NCBI GenBank assembly: GCA_017384185.1
Contig: JAFNUH010000058.1
Location: 1-5,112, forward strand
DNA from: Alistipes sp.
GTDB taxonomy: Bacteria > Bacteroidota > Bacteroidia > Bacteroidales > Rikenellaceae
Reading direction: 5' to 3'
DNA: 5,112 bases
Within the stretch, counting starts at the first letter, position 1; the number at the start of each line of letters is the position of its first letter. Below are positions 1 through 5,112 of this stretch, in pieces. Made by a program: the position numbers and the translations under genes. The notes beneath the pieces were generated by a model that saw only the letters and a list, made by a program, of their open reading frames with translations, had not been told where the DNA came from and ran no database searches.

Positions 1-1
1 C

Positions 2-250
2 TGCTATCATATGGACCAATTTGAGGAGATTGTGGCTAAGATGGATGTCAGCATAGCTGTCATCTCGTCGCCAACACGTGTGGCACCGTCGCTCGTGTTG
101 CCAATTATCAATGCTGGTATTAAGGGTGTGCTTAACTTCACGTCGGCACCGCTTAACTTCCCCAATGGCATCGTTGCCGAAAACTACGATATTACCACCA
201 TACTCGAGAAGGTGGCGTACTTCGTCAAGGAGAGCGACGAGAAACAATAA
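2..250 (+). CDS. rex: Redox-sensing transcriptional repressor Rex, C-terminal part (5' truncated)
   Basis: The reading frame is open from the window edge (frame 2), so the gene begins upstream and only the last 82 codons are visible; the first in-frame ATG at 11 is internal. Rex is a cytoplasmic homodimeric repressor that binds DNA through an N-terminal winged helix and leaves it when NADH binds its Rossmann domain, so it switches fermentation and respiration genes with the NADH/NAD+ ratio. What is seen is the end of the CoA-binding-like Rossmann domain: a DQFEEIVAKMDVSIAVISSP segment (a strand with a short helix before it), then NAGIKGVLNFTSAPLNFP, matching the family pattern 'AGIKGILNFAPxxLxVP', then VENxD-like AENYDITTILEKVAYFV, the C-terminal domain-swap helix region. 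The N-terminal DNA-binding domain is outside the window. The stop is 9 bp before the FAD synthetase start, so the two are probably co-transcribed. The family call is by recall of conserved motifs; the main alternative is another CoA-binding-domain protein. Confidence 0.83.
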   Translation, partial: CYHMDQFEEIVAKMDVSIAVISSPTRVAPSLVLPIINAGIKGVLNFTSAPLNFPNGIVAENYDITTILEKVAYFVKESDEKQ

Positions 251-259
251 TGAATTATT

Positions 260-997
260 ATGAGAGTATTCAAAGGCTTAGATAACCTCCCAACATTCAA
301 CAACGCTGTGGCAACAATGGGCTCGTTCGACGGCGTGCATTGCGGACACCGTGAGCTCTTGCGCCGTGTAATGACTAAGGCTGAGGAGATAGGAGGCGAG
401 AGCATAGTTATTACGTTCGACCCCCACCCACGATATGTTTTAGGCACAGGCGAGAGAATGCAACTGCTAAGCACCCTCAACGAGAAGCTATGGCTACTTG
501 AGGGGGTAGGTATCGACAATGTAATTATCATCCCCTTTACCAAGGAGTTTAGCCAAACATCTCCGCAGGAGTTTATCGAGAAGGATATTGCACGCATTGG
601 CATCAATACGCTCGTTGTTGGATATAATCACCGTTTTGGTCATAAGAAGGAGGGTGATTATGACTTCTTGGAGCAGCGTAGTGGCTTTAATGTTATGATG
701 GTCGAGCAGCAGCAGATGGCAGATAGCAAGGTAAGCTCGACAATCATCCGCCAGGCACTTTCACGTGGTCGAGTAGAAAAGGCGGCAAAATTGCTATCAC
801 ACCCATATGTTATTATGTGCGAGTTGTCGGCAGAGGGCGTTTCAAAATCACTCGATGAGCATAAGCTCCTACCCACCGAGGGTACATATGATGCAACAAT
901 TAACGGCAAGGGTGTTGAGCTAACGATTACCGCAGAACGTACGTTGCAGATTACGCCTGCAATAGCCAAAGGTGAAGTAATAATTGAGATAGAGTAA
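260..997 (+). CDS. ribF: FAD synthetase of the RibF family with reduced, probably inactive riboflavin-kinase region
   Basis: The protein has 245 residues, against about 300-320 for bifunctional RibF. The FMN adenylyltransferase (FAD synthetase) half is intact: GSFDGVHCGH at 21-30 (nucleotidyltransferase HxGH-like motif), TFDPHPR at 52-58, GYNHRFGHKKEGD at 121-133, and SSTIIR at 159-164, which correspond to the ATP/FMN-binding motifs of the family. It should convert FMN and ATP to FAD and pyrophosphate in the cytoplasm. After residue about 180 a kinase-like tail begins (HPYVIMCEL, then LLPTEGTYDATINGKG near 203-218). However, the riboflavin-kinase signature (GxxxGRxLGFPTAN) and the following PTxxN segment are missing; only about 65 residues remain where about 125 are expected. 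Riboflavin kinase activity is therefore unlikely, and another gene must supply FMN. The ATG at 260 fits the family start; no Shine-Dalgarno is visible, which is usual in this phylum. It sits 9 bp after rex and 18 bp before the thioesterase gene. No frameshift is needed to explain the short length. Confidence 0.85.
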   Translation: MRVFKGLDNLPTFNNAVATMGSFDGVHCGHRELLRRVMTKAEEIGGESIVITFDPHPRYVLGTGERMQLLSTLNEKLWLLEGVGIDNVIIIPFTKEFSQTSPQEFIEKDIARIGINTLVVGYNHRFGHKKEGDYDFLEQRSGFNVMMVEQQQMADSKVSSTIIRQALSRGRVEKAAKLLSHPYVIMCELSAEGVSKSLDEHKLLPTEGTYDATINGKGVELTITAERTLQITPAIAKGEVIIEIE

Positions 998-1015
998 CGT
1001 ATCATATTTATAATT

Positions 1016-1453
1016 ATGATTTTATCTTACGAGACAAAGATTCGTGTCCGCTACAAGGATACCGACCAGATGGGTATTATGCACCACTCAAATTATATCG
1101 TGATGTACGAGATGGCACGCACCGAGTGGTTACGTGATATGGGACTCACCTATGCCGAGATTGAACGTCGTGGAATAATGTCGCCCATAATCGAAGTGCA
1201 ATCCCGTTACCTCTATCCCGCATTCTACGACGAAGTGCTGACTGTGAAGGTGTATATGAATGAGATGCCTATGGCTCGTTTTAATATACTCTCGGAGGTG
1301 TATAACGAGTCGGGCAAGCTTATCAATACGGGACGTGTAACATTAGGTTTTATGCACGCCGACACACGTCGTCCGTGCCGAGCTCCTGAGTGGTTTGTAG
1401 AGGCATTGGAGGCATATATCGAAAAATCTAAAGCAGAGAACAAAGATGAATAA
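1016..1453 (+). CDS. Acyl-CoA thioesterase, hotdog fold (YbgC/FadM, 4-hydroxybenzoyl-CoA thioesterase family)
   Basis: The protein has 145 residues, the usual size of a single hotdog domain. The N-terminus holds the family signature: RVRYKDTDQMGIMHHSNY at 10-27 fits the pattern RVxYxDTDxxGxxxHxxY. Asp17 aligns with the catalytic aspartate (Asp18 of E. coli YbgC by my alignment), and His24 with the conserved histidine. The following helix (YIVMYEMARTEWLRDMG) is the central hotdog helix, and RVTLGFMHADTRRPCRAPEWF is the typical C-terminal strand and linker. Such enzymes hydrolyse acyl-CoA (or acyl-ACP) thioesters in the cytoplasm, usually as dimers or tetramers; the substrate cannot be read from sequence. 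The ATG at 1016 leaves exactly the short lead-in expected before the first strand. Its stop overlaps the start of the next gene by 8 bp (ATGAATAA), indicating translational coupling. In proteobacteria YbgC sits with tol-pal; that context is absent here, so a Tol-related role is not supported. Confidence 0.88.
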   Translation: MILSYETKIRVRYKDTDQMGIMHHSNYIVMYEMARTEWLRDMGLTYAEIERRGIMSPIIEVQSRYLYPAFYDEVLTVKVYMNEMPMARFNILSEVYNESGKLINTGRVTLGFMHADTRRPCRAPEWFVEALEAYIEKSKAENKDE

Positions 1454-2069
1454 GAAGATAATCAACACGGCATTTGTCGCTATATTTCTAATTTTGGCTG
1501 TCGCATTTTTCGCTATCCGAGGATGGTTTGTAGCTGTGCCGACACTCTTTGCTGCCGTAGCTACCGCAACAAACTGCAAGCAGGGTGGATGTATGATTCC
1601 CCTTGCGCTACTTGCCTCGGCTGCAGGAGATTATGCAGGCTCAACGGGCAACTTTATTATGCAGGTTGCATTCTTTGCCGTGGCGCACATCTTCTACATC
1701 TGCGACTTTGCACCTCGCAGAGCAAAGCAACGCAGTAATATGGGCTATGCTGTGGCGCTGGGTGCCGTGACAATCAGCTATCTGGGATTTGTATTGGCTC
1801 ACATCGAATCGCATATAGAGTTCGTTGCCGTTGCAATCTATGGGCTCATAATCTTTACAATGGGCGTGACTGCAATCTTCCAACAGCGCACCAATAAGTG
1901 GTGGTACGTGGGAGCAGCATTGCTCTTTATCTTCTCTGATTCGTGTATCGTATTCAACAAATACATAGCTCCAATTCCGAATCGCACAATATGGGTAATG
2001 ACCACATATTACGCTGCGCAGGGTCTATTTATGGCGCTTCATTTGAAGCGAAAAACAATCACAGACTGA
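1446..2069 (+). CDS. YhhN-family integral membrane protein (lysoplasmalogenase-like)
   Basis: The protein has 207 residues and is strongly hydrophobic, with about seven to eight predicted membrane segments by eye: near 8-24, 28-42, 50-66, 72-86, 100-116, 124-143, 153-170 and 182-199. It matches the YhhN/TMEM86 family in size and in two polar sites within membrane segments: SAAGDYAGS (Gly61-Asp62) and FSDSCIVFNKY (Ser164-Asp165 to Tyr173), which correspond to the family's conserved GD and SD motifs, both supplying acidic residues thought to form the active site. Characterised members hydrolyse the vinyl-ether bond of lysoplasmalogens to give a fatty aldehyde and a glycerophospho head group. 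Many anaerobes make plasmalogens, so this is plausible here, but activity is inferred only from family. The start ATG lies inside the end of the thioesterase gene (8-bp overlap), so both are probably translated from one message. There is no signal peptide beyond the first membrane helix. No clear terminator follows. Confidence 0.77.
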   Translation: MNKKIINTAFVAIFLILAVAFFAIRGWFVAVPTLFAAVATATNCKQGGCMIPLALLASAAGDYAGSTGNFIMQVAFFAVAHIFYICDFAPRRAKQRSNMGYAVALGAVTISYLGFVLAHIESHIEFVAVAIYGLIIFTMGVTAIFQQRTNKWWYVGAALLFIFSDSCIVFNKYIAPIPNRTIWVMTTYYAAQGLFMALHLKRKTITD

Positions 2070-2116
2070 CAAAACACGCCTCATTCTGCCACATAGCCAA
2101 ATAATGTATGCCAAAA

Positions 2117-2138
2117 TGGCACTCAGCGGCGAGTGGCA
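2117..2138. repeat. Interrupted inverted repeat upstream of htpG, CIRCE-like arms with short spacer
   Basis: TGGCACTC (2117-2124) and GAGTGGCA (2131-2138) are inverted with one mismatch in eight and a 6-base spacer. The inner GCACTC/GAGTG resembles the HrcA operator CIRCE (TTAGCACTC-N9-GAGTGCTAA), but the spacer is 6 rather than 9 and the outer bases differ. A second small dyad, TGCCA-AAA-TGGCA (2109-2121), shares the left arm. Either may be a protein-binding site, or a weak hairpin at the end of the upstream operon; no T-tract follows, so a terminator is unlikely. Confidence 0.4.
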
Positions 2139-2148
2139 CATAGTTTGA

Positions 2149-2173
2149 TTATTATCCGTTAAACAGATAATAA
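2149..2173. promoter_or_regulatory. 25-bp near-perfect palindrome in the htpG leader, candidate operator
   Basis: TTATTATCCGTT (2149-2160) and AACAGATAATAA (2162-2173) are inverted around A2161 with 11 of 12 pairs matching. The dyad ends 18 bp before the htpG ATG, inside the probable promoter or 5' leader. The symmetry suggests a site for a dimeric regulator; the alternative is an A/U-rich mRNA hairpin (8-bp stem TTATTATC/GATAATAA with a 9-base loop) that could melt with temperature. The dyad is directly seen; its function is inference. Confidence 0.5.
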
Positions 2174-2191
2174 CAAATAAACTATATAAAA

Positions 2192-4252
2192 ATGAGAAAC
2201 GGAAAAATTGGAGTAACGACAGAGAACATATTTCCTGTCATCAAGAAATTCCTCTATTCAGACCACGAGATTTTCTTGCGTGAGTTGGTGTCAAATGCCG
2301 TAGATGCTACGCAGAAGTTAAAGACTCTTTCATCTAAAAATGAGTTTCAAGGCGAGTTAGGCGATTTAACAATCCACATCAGTGCTGACACAGAGAAGAA
2401 GATTCTCACAATCACAGACCGAGGCATCGGTATGACTGCCGAGGAGATTGACCGCTACATCAACCAGATTGCATTCTCGGGTGCCGAGGAGTTCTTGGCT
2501 AAATACAAGGACCAGGCTATCATCGGTCACTTCGGCTTGGGCTTCTACTCATCATTTATGGTTGCCGACAAGGTTGAGATTTTCACTCAGTCATATAAGG
2601 AGGATGCAAAGGCTGTGCGCTGGTCGTGCGATGGCTCACCCGAGTACGAGATGGAGGAGCTCGACGAGAAGCGTGACAGAGGAACATCTATCGTGCTTCA
2701 CCTCTCAGACGACTGCAAGGAGTATTGCGAGGAGCAGAAGGTGGAGGAGCTTTTGAAGAAGTATTGCCACTTCCTGCCCGTGCCCATTGCATTCGGCAAG
2801 GTTAAGGAGTGGAAGGATGGTAAGTATGTAGATACTGAGAAGGAGAACATCATCAACAACGTTGAGCCTTTGTGGACTCGCAAACCTTCGGATATTACAG
2901 AGCAGCAGTATAAGGAGTTTTACAGCGAACTCTATCCGATGAGCGACGAGCCGTTGTTCTACATCCATATGAACATCGACTATCCGTTCAACCTTACGGG
3001 TATTCTCTACTTCCCGAAGATTAACAACAACTTCGAGATTCAGAAAAACAAGATTCAGCTCTACTGCAACCAGGTATTTGTAACAGACCAGGTGGAGGGC
3101 ATCGTACCTGAGTACTTGACCTTGTTGCACGGTGTTATCGACTCACCGGATATTCCATTGAACGTCTCTCGTAGCTACTTGCAGAGCGACTCTAATGTAA
3201 AGAAGATTTCGGGTTATATCACTCGTAAGGTTGCAGACCGTTTGAAGGAGCTCTTCAACACTATGCGCCCCGATTACGAGAAGAAGTGGGATGACCTGAA
3301 GGTGTTTATTCAGTATGGTATCCTTACCGACGAGAAGTTTGCTGAGAAGGCTCAGGACTTTATGCTCTTGAAATCTACCGAGGGTAAATACTTTACTGCT
3401 AAGGAGTATGTAGATGTTGTTAAGGAGAATCAGACTGACAAGAACGATAATATCATCCTGCTATACGTTGACGATGCTGTGGATAAGCACTCATTCGTAG
3501 AGGGTGCTAAGGCTAAGGGTTACGACGTGTTGGAGATGAATGGTCCGCTCGACAACCACTACATCAACTACTACGAGTCGAAGAATCAGAATGTTCGTTT
3601 CGTGCGAGTAGATAGCGATGTTGTTGAGAAGCTCATCCAGAAGAAGGAGCAGATGTCAATGTCGCTCACCGAGGCTCAGCAGGATTTGATGCGTCCCGTA
3701 TTTGAGAGTCAGATGCCTCAGGACGAGAAGATTACATATACTATCTCATTCGAGCCTATGGCTGCCGACGATGCTCCCGTGGTAATTACTCAGAACGAGT
3801 TTATGCGTCGTATGAAGGAGATGGCAAAGGTTAGCGGTGGCGGTATGAGCCAGTTCTACGGTCAGATGCCCGACAACTTCACTATCGCAGTAAATGGTAA
3901 TCACCCGATTGTTATCGACATCTTGGGCGGCGTTGAGAAGGAGTATGGCGACAAGCTCAAGTCAATCACAAAGAAGATTGATGCTGCCGTTGCCGAGGAG
4001 AAGCGCTTCGACGAGACCGTCAAGGGTAAGAAGCACGAGGATTTCACGCCCGAGGAGAAGGAGATGTCGGAGGAGCTCTCGAAGAAGGTTGTAACGCTGC
4101 GTGACGAGCGTAACGAGCGCCTAAAGGAGATTGGCAAGCAGAATAAGTTGGTACGCCAGATTATCGACCTCGCTCTGCTTTCAAACGGTATGCTCAAGGG
4201 TAAAAATCTTACAGACTTTATCCAGCGCAGTATCACGCTGATTGAGAAGTAA
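2192..4252 (+). CDS. htpG: Molecular chaperone HtpG (bacterial Hsp90)
   Basis: Complete 686-residue gene, slightly longer than E. coli HtpG (624), as usual in Bacteroidetes. HtpG is a cytosolic ATP-dependent dimeric chaperone that remodels client proteins under heat and other stress. The N-terminal GHKL ATPase shows all key motifs: FLRELVSNAVDA at 28-39 with catalytic Glu31 and Mg-binding Asn35, DRGIGM at 76-81 with Asp76 contacting adenine, GHFGLGFYSS at 112-121 (glycine-rich lid hinge) and RGTSIVLHL near 163-171. The middle domain carries PLNVSRSYLQSD, where Arg327 is the equivalent of the gamma-phosphate-sensing arginine. The C-terminal dimerisation domain ends in NGMLKGKNLTDFIQRSITLIEK and has no eukaryotic MEEVD tail. 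The start is secure: the N-terminus (RNGKIGVTTENIFPVIKKFL) has the form usual for this phylum. Upstream lie two dyads that may control it, and a strong terminator follows 24 bp after the stop, so htpG is probably monocistronic. Glu is almost always GAG and Lys mostly AAG, in line with high expression. Confidence 0.98.
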   Translation: MRNGKIGVTTENIFPVIKKFLYSDHEIFLRELVSNAVDATQKLKTLSSKNEFQGELGDLTIHISADTEKKILTITDRGIGMTAEEIDRYINQIAFSGAEEFLAKYKDQAIIGHFGLGFYSSFMVADKVEIFTQSYKEDAKAVRWSCDGSPEYEMEELDEKRDRGTSIVLHLSDDCKEYCEEQKVEELLKKYCHFLPVPIAFGKVKEWKDGKYVDTEKENIINNVEPLWTRKPSDITEQQYKEFYSELYPMSDEPLFYIHMNIDYPFNLTGILYFPKINNNFEIQKNKIQLYCNQVFVTDQVEGIVPEYLTLLHGVIDSPDIPLNVSRSYLQSDSNVKKISGYITRKVADRLKELFNTMRPDYEKKWDDLKVFIQYGILTDEKFAEKAQDFMLLKSTEGKYFTAKEYVDVVKENQTDKNDNIILLYVDDAVDKHSFVEGAKAKGYDVLEMNGPLDNHYINYYESKNQNVRFVRVDSDVVEKLIQKKEQMSMSLTEAQQDLMRPVFESQMPQDEKITYTISFEPMAADDAPVVITQNEFMRRMKEMAKVSGGGMSQFYGQMPDNFTIAVNGNHPIVIDILGGVEKEYGDKLKSITKKIDAAVAEEKRFDETVKGKKHEDFTPEEKEMSEELSKKVVTLRDERNERLKEIGKQNKLVRQIIDLALLSNGMLKGKNLTDFIQRSITLIEK

Positions 4253-4275
4253 TCATAGAAATATAAATAGTAGTA

Positions 4276-4310
4276 GGGGAGTTGGCAATGCGCTGACTCC
4301 CTTTTTTATT
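4276..4310 (+). terminator. Intrinsic terminator of htpG
   Basis: GGGAGT (4277-4282) pairs with ACTCCC (4296-4301) around a 13-base loop, extendable by a G-U pair, and is followed at once by six T and then ATT (4302-4310). It begins 24 bp after the htpG stop, so it ends the htpG message and separates it from the small RNA gene downstream. Confidence 0.9.
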
Positions 4311-4377
4311 TAATCTATTGCAAACATAAAAATAATTTACTAAATTTGTTCTAACATATTAACAAACACGGAAAGTG

Positions 4378-4385
4378 TAAGTTTA
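4378..4385 (+). promoter_or_regulatory. Promoter -7 box of the small RNA gene (Bacteroidetes type)
   Basis: TAAGTTTA fits the Bacteroidetes -7 consensus TAnnTTTG in all but the last base. It lies 5 bases before the first base of the RNA closing stem (4391), where transcription should start. A TTTG at 4345-4348 is too far upstream (29 bases) to be the usual -33 element, so the -33 part is weak or absent. Confidence 0.55.
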
Positions 4386-4389
4386 TTCC

Positions 4390-4555
4390 TGAAAATCGAA
4401 CGTAGGAAATTCGCAGTAGAAGGAGTAGGCAGACATTTTGCCGCGTCGTATCCATTATGGATTTCGGCGTGGGCTGTCGCTTATTTTATCTACAAGGCAC
4501 TTCCTACGACCTGATTTTCTAAAATAAGCTTTCAGCGCCACGCTTTCTTTTTTTA
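4390..4555 (+). ncRNA. Structured small RNA with 6S RNA architecture (candidate ssrS)
   Basis: The stretch folds on paper into a single long rod. The closing stem is GAAAATC (4391-4397) with GATTTTC (4513-4519), a small internal loop, then CGTAGGAA (4401-4408) with TTCCTACG (4501-4508). Next is a symmetric 7/7 internal loop and GTAGA (4416-4420) with TCTAC (4489-4493), then an open central region. The apical arm is GACA (4432-4435)/TGTC (4475-4478), a TTTT bulge, GCC/GGC, CGTCG (4444-4448)/CGGCG (4465-4469) with one G-U, and ATCCA (4450-4454)/TGGAT (4458-4462) closing a 3-base loop. Closing stem, large central bubble and terminal hairpin is the layout of 6S RNA, which mimics an open promoter and binds the housekeeping RNA polymerase in stationary phase. 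The total of about 165 nt including the terminator also fits. A phylum-type -7 box precedes it and a T-tract terminator follows, fixing the + strand. No sequence identity to a reference was checked; it could instead be another Bacteroidales RNA family of similar shape. Confidence 0.68.
4521..4554 (+). terminator. Intrinsic terminator of the small RNA
   Basis: AAGC (4526-4529) can pair with GCTT (4542-4545), flanked by AAAA (4521-4524)/TTTT (4548-4551); alternatively AGCG (4534-4537) pairs with CGCT (4541-4544) over a 3-base loop. Either hairpin is followed by a T-rich run ending in seven T (4548-4554). It directly follows the closing stem of the RNA. Confidence 0.65.
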
Positions 4556-4600
4556 ATCTACTATATAGGTGCTGGGTAGTAATAATACTATAATCGATAT

Positions 4601-4650
4601 GGGGAAATAATATCTTTTCTGAGAGTTATTCTCATTGCCCCTATGCGGGG
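4601..4650 (+). promoter_or_regulatory. Leader with mutually exclusive hairpins
   Basis: CCCC (4638-4641) can pair with the downstream GGGG (4647-4650) over a 5-base loop, or with the upstream GGGG (4601-4604), in which case it encloses the small hairpin TGAGA (4620-4624)/TCTCA (4630-4634). Only one of the two can form at a time. If transcription starts near 4624, the upstream GGGG is outside the message and only the downstream hairpin is relevant. A regulatory role is inference. Confidence 0.3.
4611..4618 (+). promoter_or_regulatory. Possible -7 box for the downstream hypothetical gene
   Basis: TATCTTTT resembles the Bacteroidetes -7 box TAnnTTTG with one mismatch and lies 68 bases before the ATG at 4687. 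No convincing TTTG element occurs 19-21 bases upstream, so this is a weak call. If right, the leader would be about 60 nt long and contain the hairpin and palindrome described below. Confidence 0.3.
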
Positions 4651-4653
4651 ATA

Positions 4654-4665
4654 AATCAATTGATT
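4654..4665. repeat. 12-bp perfect palindrome before the hypothetical gene
   Basis: AATCAATTGATT is its own reverse complement over all 12 bases and ends 21 bases before the start codon at 4687. Such a site can bind a small dimeric DNA-binding protein, for example an autoregulator. It is A/T-rich, so chance occurrence is possible. Confidence 0.4.
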
Positions 4666-4686
4666 ACTGACCAAAACTTATAAATT

Positions 4687-5112
4687 ATGAGCAAAAAAAC
4701 ACAAACAGTATTAGATGTTGTAATTCATCAAGGTGGCGGTTTTAGGTTTGGTGTTGTTAATAAGGAATATGCTAATTCCCCAGCTAAAACCGTAAAGATT
4801 TTAGGCCTACCAGAACCTATAGTGCTAAATGTAGAGGATTGTTATTATTCGAATGGTTCAATCTATTCAAAAGAAATTAGTGAATGGATAGTGAGCAATG
4901 GATTTGGAAGAACTAAAGATGATCCAATACCTCTCTTGAAGTTCTATTATGAACAGAATGGAGAGGAGGATATTTTTGAATTTGCAGGAGACTCTTTTTG
5001 TAAGAAACGTCCTCATCAGAATGTGCTTATTAGCAAAGATGGTACGGAAATCACATACGAGATAGGACAATTAGTTGAGAAATTGTGGGGTGAGGAAACA
5101 GCTCCCTCGGGA
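4687..5112 (+). CDS. Hypothetical protein of unknown family (3' truncated by window end)
   Basis: The frame opens with ATG at 4687 and stays open for 142 codons to the window end; the stop lies outside. I do not recognise the family. The visible part is soluble and mixed alpha/beta in appearance, with no signal peptide or membrane segment. It begins MSKKTQTVLDVVIHQGGGFRFGVVNKEY, followed by an ILGLPEPIVLNVEDCYYSNG segment, an EWIVSNGFGRTKDDPIPLLKFYY segment (about residues 66-88) that looks like the conserved core, and an acidic stretch NGEEDIFEFAGDSF. No metal-binding or catalytic motif is obvious. The start is supported by the A/T-rich leader ending TATAAATT just before ATG, as in other genes here. 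Codon use differs from the upstream genes: GAA and AAA outnumber GAG and AAG, the reverse of htpG, which suggests an accessory or transferred gene, or merely low expression. It follows the 6S-like RNA by about 130 bp and probably has its own promoter. Confidence 0.72.
   Translation, partial: MSKKTQTVLDVVIHQGGGFRFGVVNKEYANSPAKTVKILGLPEPIVLNVEDCYYSNGSIYSKEISEWIVSNGFGRTKDDPIPLLKFYYEQNGEEDIFEFAGDSFCKKRPHQNVLISKDGTEITYEIGQLVEKLWGEETAPSG

Noticed and set aside
11..13. ATG at 11 as the true start of the first gene
   Set aside because: The frame is open to the window edge and the residues before it continue the Rex Rossmann domain; a protein starting here would lack the DNA-binding domain.
2134..2148. 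Sigma-54-like sequence TGGCACATAGTTTGA upstream of htpG
   Set aside because: The -24 half matches (TGGCAC), but the -12 element lacks the nearly invariant GC, and no enhancer-like context is visible. The TGGCAC is better explained as part of the inverted repeat.
2120..2150. Hairpin as terminator of the upstream operon
   Set aside because: The CACTC/GAGTG stem is short and is followed by a mixed sequence with no T-tract, so it does not look like an intrinsic terminator.
2168..2175. TAATAACA as an htpG -7 promoter box with TTTG at 2144-2147 as the -33 element
   Set aside because: Spacing (20 bases) is right, but only the TA of the -7 box matches the TAnnTTTG consensus, so the support is too weak to list as a promoter.
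4457..4522. Short + strand frame of 21 codons beginning with ATG in the apical loop of the small RNA
   Set aside because: It falls within the paired arms of the structured RNA, including the closing stem, and has no family resemblance; the RNA structure explains the sequence better.
4867..5070. 67-codon open frame on the minus strand
   Set aside because: It lies entirely opposite the hypothetical gene, which is open over 142 codons from a plausible start; the minus-strand product looks like an antisense shadow with no recognisable features.

Overview
The window comes from a member of the Bacteroidetes, most probably order Bacteroidales. The HtpG N-terminus and C-terminal layout are of the Bacteroidetes type, start codons lack Shine-Dalgarno sequences and are preceded by A/T-rich stretches, and one promoter -7 box resembles the phylum's TAnnTTTG consensus. 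The genus cannot be fixed from the sequence. All supported genes lie on the + strand.

Region 1 (1-2069) is a tight run of four co-directional genes: the 3' end of the NADH-sensing repressor gene rex, a short FAD synthetase of the RibF family whose riboflavin-kinase half is reduced and lacks its signature motif, a hotdog-fold acyl-CoA thioesterase (YbgC/FadM type), and a YhhN-family membrane protein (lysoplasmalogenase-like). Gaps are 9 and 18 bp, followed by an 8-bp overlap, so an operon is likely. The shared theme (inference) is redox/flavin metabolism plus acyl/lipid metabolism.

Region 2 (2070-2191) is the htpG upstream region. It carries two dyads: an interrupted inverted repeat with CACTC/GAGTG arms that resembles a CIRCE half-site pair but with the wrong spacer, and a nearly perfect 25-bp palindrome ending 18 bp before the htpG start. 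Both are candidate control sites for the chaperone gene. Region 3 (2192-4252) is a complete htpG (Hsp90), followed by a clear intrinsic terminator.

Region 4 (4311-4686) has no protein gene. It holds a strongly structured small RNA gene (about 4390-4555) with a -7 box, a long closing stem, an open central region, a terminal hairpin and a terminator. The architecture is that of 6S RNA, the RNA polymerase-binding regulator. It is followed by a leader with competing GGGG/CCCC/GGGG pairing options and a 12-bp perfect palindrome.

Region 5 (4687-5112) is the first 142 codons of an unrecognised protein, cut by the window end. Its codon use is more A/T-rich than that of the other genes, suggesting an accessory or recently acquired gene next to the small RNA locus. 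No CRISPR array, tRNA, rRNA, insertion sequence or recognisable defence system is visible. The most interesting items are the 6S-like RNA, the htpG upstream palindrome, and the kinase-less RibF.
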